A model generated the notes under the pieces. That model made no database searches and had not been told where the DNA came from. It worked only from the letters and a program-made list of their open reading frames with translations. A DNA stretch of 64,000 nt from positions 401,791 through 465,790 of the forward strand of contig CAUYUJ010020693.1 in the NCBI GenBank assembly GCA_963575745.1, given 5' to 3'. Shown piece by piece: positions 1 to 10,500 of this stretch (the stretch's first letter is position 1; each line of letters starts with the position of its first letter). Source of the DNA: Prorocentrum cordatum. Lineage: Eukaryota > Sar > Dinophyceae > Prorocentrales > Prorocentraceae. Position numbers and translations under genes: made by a program.

Positions 1-186
1 GTTTCGTGGCGCCTCTTCTTATTGCAGTGCGTCTCCTTGGCCCCCGCCGCCCCCCTTGGGCCAAGCGCAGGCCTCGGGCCGTGATCTGCGAAACCCGTCT
101 TGGGCGTCCCGAGTGGGGGCTTGCCCTCCTCCCCAGCAGAAGCAGGGATGGCGGGAGGGGTCCTGCAGGAGGAGGAGGATCGAATC

Positions 187-350
187 GCAAGAAACGGCAC
201 AAACAGAGTTCCCCGAAGGTCTGCGCAAATTTCTTGGACCGGCCCTGGGCCCCCCCACGCGCCAGGGAGGGGGGCCGAGCGCCGATCCAAAAAAACCCGC
301 GCGGACCCTCTGAACTACATGCTCTATGCAGTTCTTGCTGCTCCTCCAGG
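187..350. mobile_element. GC-rich foldback element, copy
   Basis: Outer AAGAAACGGCACAAAC and inner CGCGCCAGGGAGGGGGGCC, then GCGCCGATCCAAAAAAACCC. Same architecture as 45283-45484, diverged. Confidence 0.5.
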
Positions 351-386
351 GACGCAGGAATGGTGGGAGAGATCCTGCTAGACAAG

Positions 387-452
387 GAGGAGGAGGAGGA
401 GCAGGAGCAGGAGGAGGAGGAGGAGGAGGAGGAGGAGGAGGAGGAAGAGGGG
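387..452. repeat. (GGA)n array
   Basis: About 65 bp, purine strand on +. Confidence 0.95.
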
Positions 453-509
453 GGGGACTCGGTCGCTCCTTCTTCCGTTTCTCTCTTACCTCTTGGTGTC
501 TGATCGCCC

Positions 510-690
510 CTACCACCCACCGGGGGGAGGGGTTTGAGAGCTCCAGTCGTTCCAGGGGCAACGATTTGGGGTGGGGATAGGCATAGGGGGGGATGCATTG
601 ACCCCCAGTCGCCCGTTGAGGGTCCGATAGCCCCAACCCGCCCAGCAGGGTGCGGATTGAGTATCGGGGCCTATCGCCGATCCCAGTCCC
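510..690. repeat. Dispersed GGGCAACG repeat, copy
   Basis: CCAGGGGCAACGATTTGGGG, CCCCCAGTCGCCCGTTGAGG and GCCTATCGCCGATCCC match 60290-60540 in order. Confidence 0.5.
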
Positions 691-910
691 CCCCCCTGCC
701 ACTGCCCCTCGCCATTCGACACGACAGCCCGCAGCCTCGAGACGTCGGGGAGGAGGGGCAGGCGCGCGCCGCTGTTGCCGCGGCAGCTCGCCGCTGTGCG
801 AGCTGCCCAGCCCTGCCCGGGGAGCGGGCGACCTCCCCGAGCGGGGGGGGCGTCCGCCTGCACTCGGCCGTCGCCAGTGCCCCACGCCTCTCGCGCACCC
901 GTGGCTCAGA

Positions 911-1090
911 GGAGGGCAAGGCACCCACACCGCTGCCCTTCCCTGGCTGTTCCTTCTGGGGGGGGGCCCTCTGGGGGGTCCTCCTCGCCGCCACGGCGGG
1001 CTTCGCATCGGAGTCCTGGTCAGGGCGCTGCAGGGCGCCCCCCCTGGAGAGGTCCGGGGAGCAGCGGTATCGGTACCTGGTATCGGTACC
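911..1090. mobile_element. Short TIR element (GATACCGCTGC ends), copy 1
   Basis: Left GGCACCCACACCGCTGCCC and right GCAGCGGTATCGGTACC are inverted. The core has GCATCGGAGTCCTGGTCAGG, shared with four other copies. Confidence 0.55.
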
Positions 1091-1185
1091 TTTTGGCTTC
1101 CCCAGTAGTGTGATTCGGCGCGGCGGTACAAACGGGCGGGTAATTGCGACGTGCCCTCATACGTCCTCTTATACATTTATGTGCG

Positions 1186-1235
1186 TACATATATATATAT
1201 ATATACACATCTATATGCACATACATACATATATC

Positions 1236-1264
<29 letters not shown>
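1186..1264. repeat. (AT)n-rich array
   Basis: TATATA with ACACATC and TACATACAT interruptions. Similar short arrays at 8598-8640, 37700-37830 and 54915-54955. Confidence 0.95.
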
Positions 1265-1268
<4 letters not shown>

Positions 1269-2296
1269 ATGTATACAGAAATGTTCCCTGAACCTGTTAC
1301 ACATGGCCTGGGCACGCGCGCTGAAGGCCTAGCCTGTTCTGAGCGTAGCGGCCGCAGCGCCCACACCAGACCCAAAGATCCGTGCGCCGCAGGTGACAGG
1401 CCGTGCGCTGTGACCACCACCCACGGCTCAAGCCTGACTGGAAGGCCGGCCACGGCGTGACCCTCACGCCGTTTGTCGACGATGCTTGCCCACTCGCGCC
1501 GCGCTTGCCGCAGCGCTGGCCGCGACCAGCTGCAAGCGGATGCGCGGGGCTTCGTGCCTCGCGGCGGCTGCGGTCGCATGTCTGGCAATCCGTCCTGAGT
1601 GTTGACCACGCGCTCCGCTCGAATCCAGAGAGGAAGAAATGGCACACACACACACACACACAAGTTGTCGGTTCTTGGACCGGCGTTGGGCCCCCCTCGG
1701 CCAATGCTTATGCAGGTTCTCTTTTTCGATTGAGAGGCCAAGGCGGAGCGGACCTGGGCTGCTGGCTCCTGGCAGGTCTTCTGGGCATAGACCAGCGGCT
1801 CGTTGCCTCCGCTGGCCGCGCCTTCGCTGGTCCAGGCGTCGGCGCCGCGGCTGGCCATGGCCGGCAGGCGCTCCGCAGCTGAGGCGCCCGGCAACTGCGC
1901 GTCCGAGGGGTGGGCCTTTTGGCAGCAGGGCCTGGGAGCCTTGCGTGTCCTCGCAGCTCCGCCTGCAGAGTGCGTCAGCGCCAGCGTGCGATAGCGCCGG
2001 GCAGTCGATGAAAACGCGCCATACCAGCGTCGATTGGCCATCGACATTGCGTCAAGCAGCGTTGCAAGAACCGGCAAGATGGCATGGGAGACTTCAGCGA
2101 GTTGCCACAGACGTGGGCCTGATGCCGCCGGGCAGATGCCCTCAAGCTAGATCCAGATGCGCCGCAATATGTTAGCTTTCGGACGGGCAGGGCACGTGCA
2201 TGCGCTGAAGGCCACTAGGAACCTTTCGGAAGGGTTCAAAACATTAACCAACAACCGTTTGTAAACGTGTGGCGGCTGTATGTAAACAGGACAGCT

Positions 2297-2510
2297 CTAC
2301 ACCATGCGAACACTGCCCCTTGGGCCTTCAGTGGAGCCCAAGCGCGTGAGGGGTCTTACGAAATAGGGCGGGCCCCATGCATACCCAGCCTCTGGGGCCT
2401 TCGGTGGTCTTCCATATCGGGCCACGGAACGTGTGAGCGGTCTGCCGACATGGGGCGGGACCGCATGTGAACGCAGCCATTGGGACATTCGGCTGAGCTC
2501 CCAATGGGTA
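2297..2510. repeat. Reverse-oriented fragment of the 88-89-bp tandem repeat
   Basis: The reverse complement contains CCATTGGGAGCTCAGCCGAA, CGTTCCGTGGCCCGATATGG and CCCCTCACGCGCTTGGGCTC. These are about two and a half diverged units of the array at 28437. Confidence 0.7.
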
Positions 2511-3695
2511 CAGTATAACATTGGAGCACATGACGGTTCTGAGCATCGTTGAGTATTGCGAGCTACGGCAACGACAAGTCCATGGCGCCCTGTCAAACGC
2601 AGCATCCACGCCAGCCGTAATTCTGGCTTGCCACAGGAGAACAATCAAGCGCAGCAGCGACCGATTAGAACACATATCAAACGTGACGCGCGTCACTGGC
2701 ATCATGGCAACGACCGGTCAGACGAGATAGCAATGACCGGGCCCGGCCGCCGTGCTGGCCGAGACCACCAGGCCTTGCGCACATCGTTCCAACAGGCGCG
2801 CGCACGATTGGGAGTTCAAAGCCGAAAGATTTCAGTTGGGATCGCTCGAAGCAACATCTCTTGCATTGTTTTTTGACCGGATGGTGGGGTGTGCGGGGCG
2901 CACGGATGCCCTCATAAGACCGGTTTAGTTGCGGGTTAGGTGGTTTTTTATATACATATGTAGCAGCAATCACGAGACGTCTCCAAGACACAAACAGTTT
3001 GGCTAATTCCGGCCCGACTTCCCAATACATGAGTAGTACCTGAGTCTCAGCATTTTCAGCGGTCATCGTTGGATGTGCAGCTGGTGGGGACCAATACAAA
3101 ACCCAAGTGCGCGACGCTGAGGCGAGGTGCGCCACGCGTGCCAGGCGCGCCAGGCGCCCCTGAAGCCCAAACTCCCACGCACTCCTGTTTCGCCAGATGT
3201 GCCACATCCTCCTCGTGCGCCATTCGTGCGCCATGTATGCCGCATGCTCCAGCCGCGAAAGATGCGCCACGCTTGGGGCACGCGCAGAGTATGCCATGTG
3301 CTCCTGCGCACATCGGGACAAAACTCGCCCCCCACCATCCTTGCCGAAAACCAATGAACAAGCGCGACAGCGTGGCTATCATGATGTCTGATAGGCCTGT
3401 ACGCAGCAGGCAGTACGCCAGCACCCCTCCGTCCTTGCCGAGAACCGATGCAAGCTGATCGCGGGGTGCCCGCGCATGATCCAGATTTAGCCGCGAAGTG
3501 CAGTCTGTTTTGCGTTTTGCAGGGGATGGTGGCCATGCGCATAGCTGGGCATCATATGCTGACACCCCCGCCGTTCCTGTCAAGCAAACACTACGAACTG
3601 CCCGCGGGGCCCCCGAGCATGACCCAAGATTCTGCCGCGAAGTGCACTTTGCATGGATCTTTCGACAAGGATGGTGTGTTTGGGGGGGAGTGGCA

Positions 3696-3852
3696 TTAAA
3701 TCGGGCATGTCCCTCTACAGCAGGAATATCCAAAAACAGTGCAAACTGGAGACGACTTAAAGAATTTATTTGGACTATTGTGGAGCTTGTTTTGAATACT
3801 TGTTTTTCGTTTTCGTCCGAAATCCGGCTGTAGGGGGGCATGCCCGACCTAA
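3696..3852. mobile_element. MITE with TTAGGTCGGGC ends, copy 1
   Basis: 157 bp with inverted termini TTAAATCGGGCATGTCC and GGGGGCATGCCCGACCTAA. The interior is AT-rich for this window. It is one of four copies with the same ends and length; no coding capacity. Confidence 0.8.
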
Positions 3853-4436
3853 TGTTAGCATTGCACGCATCAGGCAATATACAAGCGCCCAACCGCCCCT
3901 GTCAAAAACCAATGCAACATGATCGCGGGGCGTCCTCGCATGATCCAGATCCTGGTGCAAAGTGCACTCTGTATTGTTTCCGTGCGCTGGATGGTGGGGG
4001 GGGCGAATGACATGGTCCCGGTGTTGCCGCCGGTCAGAGGGGGGGCGTGGCAGATGGGAGTCAGGGGAAGTAGAATGAACCCCTCCCCATCAGGAAAGGC
4101 GGGCTGGAATTCTTTGTTTTGTTCTTTCCAGCCTAAGGCAGAGCTGAACATGTCTAACGCAGGACCTTCTCCTGGGCCACACTACGCTTGGCAAGCCTCG
4201 AGGATCCTGGCGGCGGGCCTTGCTGCACTCTCCGCAACTGGCGCTTGCCGTAATCCTTCAAAAACGAGGAGCGTCTCTTGCTCGAAAGGAAAGGCAGGCT
4301 GGAAGAGCAAACTCTCTAAACAACCCGCGCCCAGATCTCGGGCTCCGGCAGCGCCCGCGCCGGCGCCCAGCGGCTCCTGCAGGGCATCGGCGCGCAGTGC
4401 TCCCGGCGGGCGGGGGCCCCGGAGCCTCCACTCCCA

Positions 4437-4523
4437 ATGGGCGATGGCGAAGGCGAAGAGGGCGGCCCCTCCTGGGACCAGAAGCTGGCGGCCGACTGGG
4501 AGGCTCTCAGGTTCGCCCCGCAG
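4437..4523 (+). CDS. Exon A, putative N-terminal exon of DUF4116 gene
   Basis: 29 codons from ATG 4437: an acidic Gly/Glu leader (MGDGEGEEGG), then WDQKLAADWEALRFAPQ, which matches the second half of a DUF4116 unit. The exon ends in CAG and the intron starts GACCTC (GA donor). The ATG is used because no better in-frame start or clear upstream acceptor is visible. Exon A could instead continue from an upstream exon. Junction A/B shares CAGGAC on both sides, and joining gives FAPQ-DYRANREVV, a normal continuation. Confidence 0.6.
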
Positions 4524-7500
4524 GACCTCGGAGGGGGGGCGAAGCGTCCTGGCCACGAAGGGGTTTTGGTGGACTGTGGCCTCCGTGGGCCCTGGCTGGG
4601 CCTCGGGAATTGCAAGAGACGACTCGGGATGAGAAGCCCTTCCCAGGGAGGGGGTCCAGACCTCTGCGGGTCCGCGTCGGGGGTCTTGTCCCTCCAGAAG
4701 GGGACGGGAGAGATGCCGGTGCCGGCGCCGGAGCCCTCGTCGCCGCGGCCAGATCCTGTTCGAAATTTTGGTCAGAAGGCTTTCCGAGGGAGGTCTGGGG
4801 AGCAGCGGGTTCGGGAGGGGAAAAACACAGACATAATTGATCGTCGATTCCCAGAAAAAAATGGAAAATATGGGAAAAGGGGGGGAAAACTAAATTTCAG
4901 GAAATATGGACAAATCTGGGGAATCCTTGGATTTGCGTGTATTTATTTGTGTATCCCTGGGCCCCTGTAACGGTGCCTTCTCTGTCTTCTGCTCCCAGGA
5001 CTACCGCGCCAACAGGGAGGTGGTGCTCGCCCTGGTCCGGCGCAGCGGCCACGCCCTCCAGTTCGCCTCGGAGGAGCTCCGCGGAGACGAGGAGCCGAGA
5101 GCGGGAGCCCAGACCCCCTCGCGTCCCGAGGCAGTTGCGGCGGACGGTTCGTTGGCGTGTTCGGCCTCTATAGAGGCCCTCGCCAGGCCCCAGGGCCGTC
5201 AAGAAGGGGCTCGGGACGGAGTGCCGTCCAGGGGAAGGGGTCCAGGCCTCTGGGGGTCGGCGCTCTGAAAAGAAGACCACGACGTCGTGTGGGTTTTTGG
5301 GAAAGGACATCAATCACATGCTGCCGTTTGTAGCCCGTCAGCGTGTTACTCCTTCGCTCCCGTCCCCAGGTATGGCGTTTCTTCAGCAGTGTATCCTCAC
5401 GCCCCACGCTGATGGGTCCCCACTGCGGTGTGGCATTGATGATACGTTCGCTCTCCAGAGGAGGTAGTGCTGGAGGCTGCCAAGCACAGCTTCGGCGACG
5501 CGCTGCAGTACGCGCCGATCGCCATGCGCAAGGATGCGAGGGCCCGCAAACGGGGCGGTGACCACACCGTGCGGTGAGTCTGGCTGGGCTCGGGGACACC
5601 GCACGGTTTTGGGACTTGAGCCGTTCTCCAAGGCGGTTCGGACGACTGGGGCCTCCGAGGCCCGCCTATTTCAGGCGATCGCAAACATGGGTCAAGGGGG
5701 CGTGGATTAGCGACGGGTCCCGTTTCCATGGGAAATCGCGGATTTCCGCCGCCGAGCGAGGCGGCACCAGCCGCATTTTGGGGAGGGCACTTCCCCCGAT
5801 CCATGGATTTGGCCCCCGCGCGCCAAATCCATTCATCCATGTTTGCGCGCCCCCGACTATTGCGCGGCAATGGACCGTGAGGTGAGGCCCTTGGGGATTC
5901 CGAGGTCGCCGCACCCTCTGTCACTGCACTCCTTTGGGACTCCCGTGAATCTAGGTCTCGCGCCGCATCGCCGGTGCATCGGCGATGCGGCTCGACGTGG
6001 AGCCCGAGTTTCTCCACGCTGGCGTCGCCGATGCACCGCCGTCGTCGCCGATGCATCGCCGATGCACCAGCGACGTCGGCGCCATCATCCGACCACGGTT
6101 CGTAAAAAGCAGCGAAATCGTGGCGTGGCCCGACCCCGTTTTTGCCCGAAAATCTGGCCGGAGTTGCGGCCACGTTCGCTGGACAGTTTTGCGACGAATA
6201 CGAGTCGTGTATATTAAAATATCGCTGTCCGCTCCCATCTCCTGCTCCTCCCGAAAAAGAAAGGACCCTCGGTTCATGCTGGATGTCCTGAAGCACTGCC
6301 CTCACGCGCTGGGCTACGCCTTCGGCCGGGACTAACCATAATAGTGACCCATCGCCGGACTGACCTTGGGTGCAGGCCCATTTGGGTACCCCGATCGCCG
6401 AACGCGATGCGACCGGAGCGTCTTGCGCGCTTGTGTGTTGGCCCCCCGTGGCCACCAAAAAGCCACGCACCAAAGGTCACTCTTATCGGCGGCGAGCGAG
6501 GGGGGGAAGTGAGAAGGAGAAGGCCTTCTCAGAAGGCTCGGAAAGTCCCCAGGCCTTCCGAGAAGTTTCCTGAGCCCGTCCCCGAAGACACAGGAAAAAC
6601 TTCTCAGAAGGCGCGAGGGCTTCTGAGAAGCCCCGCCGCCTTCTGAGCAGGCCTCCTCCTCTCCTCCCCCCCCTCGCTCGCCGCCGACCTCCGTCCCCAG
6701 CGTCGCTCCCTGCGTGCAGCCGAGGCCGGGACAGGAACGACGAGGGCGCTGTGCTGCAGGAGCTGGACGGCCGGGGCTACTTCTGCGGCCGGCGCGCGGA
6801 CCCCGAGGTCAAGCAGTGGCGAAGCGTCCTGGCGTGCCTGTAGGCCTGCCAAACAATGTTCTGAGAACCTCTTGTGGTTCCCGCGACCCAGACCCCCTCG
6901 AGTCATGAAAAAATCACGACGGGAGGTTTTTCATGATTTTGGGCCTCTGGGGGCCCTTACCGGCCCTCGGGAGCGCCAAAAAACGACTCAGGATGAAAAG
7001 CCGGTCATGGGGAAAGGGTCGGGACCTCTGGGGGTCGCGTCATGAAAAAATCATGACGTCGGGGGTCTGCCAAACAATGTTCTGAGAACCTCTTGTGGTT
7101 CCCGCGAAGTGCTCTCAGAACACTTCTGGCAGGGACTGTCTTGTTGTATCGCATCGGGCCTATGTTCCAAGAGCACTGTTTCTGTTCTCAGAACATGTTG
7201 GGGTCCTGGGAACACTTCGTGGTAGGCCTACACAGGAGTGCCCGGACGGTCGGCCCCTGCTCCACGAGGGCCTGCCCTTCCGGGGCGGGCAGTGCGACCC
7301 GGAGCTCGGGGAGCAGTGCCCGGCCTGCGGCCGCTTCCAGGACGGATCGGGGGCGGCCACAAGAGGGGGGTGAGGGGATGAAGGGGGGGGGATGTCATGG
7401 CGGGGGCCCCCGGCTCTAGAAGGGCGGGGGGGATGTCATGGCGGGGGCCACGATATCTCTCCAGATCTCAGGGCGCCTCTTCTTGTGTCAGTACGGCCCC

Positions 7501-10500
7501 GGCTCCCCCCCTGGGCCGCGCACGTGCCGCCGGCCACGAGTTGCGCCCCCTCCCCTCCTGGACCCTGGACGCCTCCCTCCGGGCCGCCCCCGAGACTGGG
7601 GCGGCTCGAAGAAGAACAAAAATTGCAGAATCATGAACTTTTGACGCTTCGCGCGGAGTTCTTGGATCAGCGCTGGGCCCCCCTGGCGGCGCCTATGGCG
7701 CCGCCCTTGGCACCTGGCGCGCTCCGCGCGCCAGGGAGAGGGGCCCAGCGCGGAACCAAGAAATCCGCGCGGAACACCAACGGTTTCTGTTTGTCGCGTT
7801 GTTTTTTCTTCTAACTGGGGCGAAGAGATTTATACAGTCGGACAAGGGTATCAGATCGAAGCCGGTTCGGGGAGGGTGCCCTACTGTTCCTCGTGCTTGC
7901 TCTGCAGGGGTACCCTTGGCTGGTCTGTGTGTGTTGTCTGGCGGAGGGTCTCATATTCTTGAAGGATGTCTTCTGTCCTTGCTCCCACTGTACTCGGAGG
8001 AGGAGGAGGAGGAGGAGGAAAAGGTACCCATACCGCTGCCCTTCGCTCGCTTCCCCAGTGTCAGCGCTCCCGGGAGGCCCTCGTCGCCACTGCTGGATTC
8101 GCCCCGAAATCCTGGTCAGAACGCACCCCGGGGGAGGTCCAGGGAGTAGCAGCTCCTGTACCTTTTTGGGAGGGCTGCCCCATCCTTATTATCCCGGTTG
8201 ACTGTATGGGTCACGATCGTTGGCCGCGCCATGTGTTCCCGTCGCCCCGAGGGCGGGGGCAACGTGATCCTGCTGCAGGACCGCAACTTCATGCTGCAGG
8301 CCGTCGGCGTGCAGTGGATGGCCCTGAGGAGCCGAAGGAGAAGCCCAACCAGACGCCCCCGAGCATCGCACCCCCTGGGGCGCGAGTTCACGGGGGGGGG
8401 GGGGGGCGACGAATCGGAAGGGGGGGGCCCTCTATCGGGGCTTGGAGGCATTCCTCAGAGCCTCTGGGGCCTATAGGGGCCCCCTGTAGGGCCCCTTTTC
8501 TGCAGCCCTCGCTGCCCCCCCCCTTTTATTGTCCCTCCCATTCGCTCGCGCCCAGCACTCCGGGGATGAGAAAGTTCAGGGTCCCGGGGCGGTTAAAACA
8601 TATATATATATATGTGTATATATATATATATATATGTATTTCCCGGCAGCTCGCATGTACGGCCGCCCTCCGTCCTTGGAGTTCTCGGCATTGTACAAGA
8701 CGAGAGCGCGCGGCGCTAAGGCGAGAGCCACAGGTTGAAGACGGCACGTGGTCCATCCCTGCGAATGCTGCTAGTCACGCGTGATGACAAGGTAACCGCT
8801 ACGATTTGGTACTTGGTCCAGGGGATAAGCAGGTTCGTCCACGCCGCGCTTCCTCCTCGCCGATTCGAACGTGTCTTGGCAGGAGGTCATCAGCACCTGA
8901 GCGACGCAGGAAAACGGGTCGTCTGCGCCGACACGGGCGCGTACGCTGCCCGCGTAACTTCGCGCGTCAACGCTCTCTCTTCCAGTGCGGCGTGCCGCGC
9001 GGGCGGCTCGCGTACGCCACCGCGTTGGGGCGTGATGCCATCTCGCGTAGGACCCGTTCTTGATCGTCTCTCGCCTGAGGCTTGATGGGGGCCTGGCATC
9101 GCTCGGACGTGTGCATTTTTTCTCGGCGAGAACCATTGAGGACGATCCTGGACAATCGAGCAAAAAAAACACGCACGAAACCGGAAAATGCACGGGAAAT
9201 GGACGTCCGAGCGATGGCGAGGGGGGGGTCGACTACTATCCGGGGCATTCGGTTCTGCACGCCACCGTGCCTGGCCATGGGCCATTCAGGGCTGGACCCG
9301 GACCCTGTTTTGCTGGACTCTGGCTGTGTTTTGTGCTTCGTGTCGGCGGGGAGGTATACAGGAAAACAGGCAAGGAGCAAAACGCGAAGCAAGGCGAAGA
9401 CAAAATGCGAAGAGCAGCGTTCAGGTCCAGCCCTGGGGCCATCCTCGGCCCCTCGATGGTGTGCTTTTTACCCTACCGGCCGAGGCCCGGAGAGGGCGTG
9501 TGAGCCGTGCACCCTGGCCAGGGCCCAGGATGGCCTTGGCCGGGCACGCTGGTGTCGTGCAGACGTCGTTCGGTCCCAGACGATCGCGCCGCAAACAAAT
9601 CGCAGTTTGATGAATTGGCCGTTTTCTGTTCGCGAGAGGGCGTCGCGGCCGTCGCTTTTGCGGAACCAGGTCCGTCGGTTTCGGTCTTAGGTCGGTTTCG
9701 GTAAAGGGTGGTGTACTAAAGGGAGGTTTGTCCACCGCCGACAAAAATTTGGGCGGGAGGTTTTGGGCCGTTTTCGGCCTCCGGGGGCCTTTACTGGGCC
9801 TCGGGAGTGGCAAAACACGATTCAGGACGAAGAACCGGTCCCGGGGAGATGGTCGGGACTTCCAGGGACCCCGTTCTGAAAAGATCAGGATGTCGCATGT
9901 CTGGGGTAGCAGATCATGGGAGCCATGTGTGCCCTCGCACTTTTGCCTTGAGACTCGATTAGTTAGCGTCGATATGCGTCTGGAGTCGGTGAGACAGCGC
10001 CGTTCTAGCGCCGGTTGGCGTCGATTGGCGTCGATTCGGAGGAGCAGACAAAGATGGTATGGGAGGCTCCCCATGAGCTGACAACGAAGATGTCGCTGGC
10101 GTGCGAGGAGCGCCGAGCCCAAGATCAAGAGGGACCGCGAGGTGGTGCAGAGGGCGGTGCGCAGCGGCGGTCTCGCGCTGTTCCTCGCCGAGGAGGGGCT
10201 GCACCACGACAGGGAGCTGGCGCTCGAGGCCAGGGCTGGGCCTCGACGCTGTTTTGCCGGACTTCGGCTGTGCCTTGTTTTTGTTCGTCCTGGGAGGGAG
10301 GTGCAGGAAAACAGGTAAGCGTGCAAAACGCAGAGCAGAGCGAAGGCAAACCGAAACAGGAACGTTCAGGTCCAGCCCTGCTCGAGGCCGTGCGGCGGGA
10401 CTGGCGGGCCTTCGGGCGCCTCAGCGAGAGGCTGCGCTCCGACCCCGAGCTGGCCGAGGTCAGCGAGAGCCATAATCCCGAACCCCACACAACGAAGGCG

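Larger units (their letters stand above)
1300..4436. other. Spacer upstream of the DUF4116 gene; no gene seen
   Basis: Mixed unique sequence with a reverse tandem-repeat fragment (2297-2510), imperfect direct repeats around 3330-3990 (GATCGCGGGGYGYCC, GCGAAGTGCA) and one MITE (3696-3852). Long open frames exist on both strands but lack repeat-independent coding signs. No promoter motif is asserted. Confidence 0.5.

Noticed and set aside
19-1176. 385-codon minus-strand open frame
   Set aside because: Its length comes from GC bias and a poly-Pro stretch opposite a GGA array; it crosses two dispersed repeat elements and matches no family.
5533-5573. Extending exon C to a GTGAGT donor at 5574
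   Set aside because: The extra codons match a non-coding repeat near 11163, and the GA donor at 5533 restores the DUF4116 pattern.
5955-6080. CRISPR-like array at the GATGCATC palindromes
   Set aside because: Irregular palindromes without constant repeat/spacer spacing, in a eukaryotic context.
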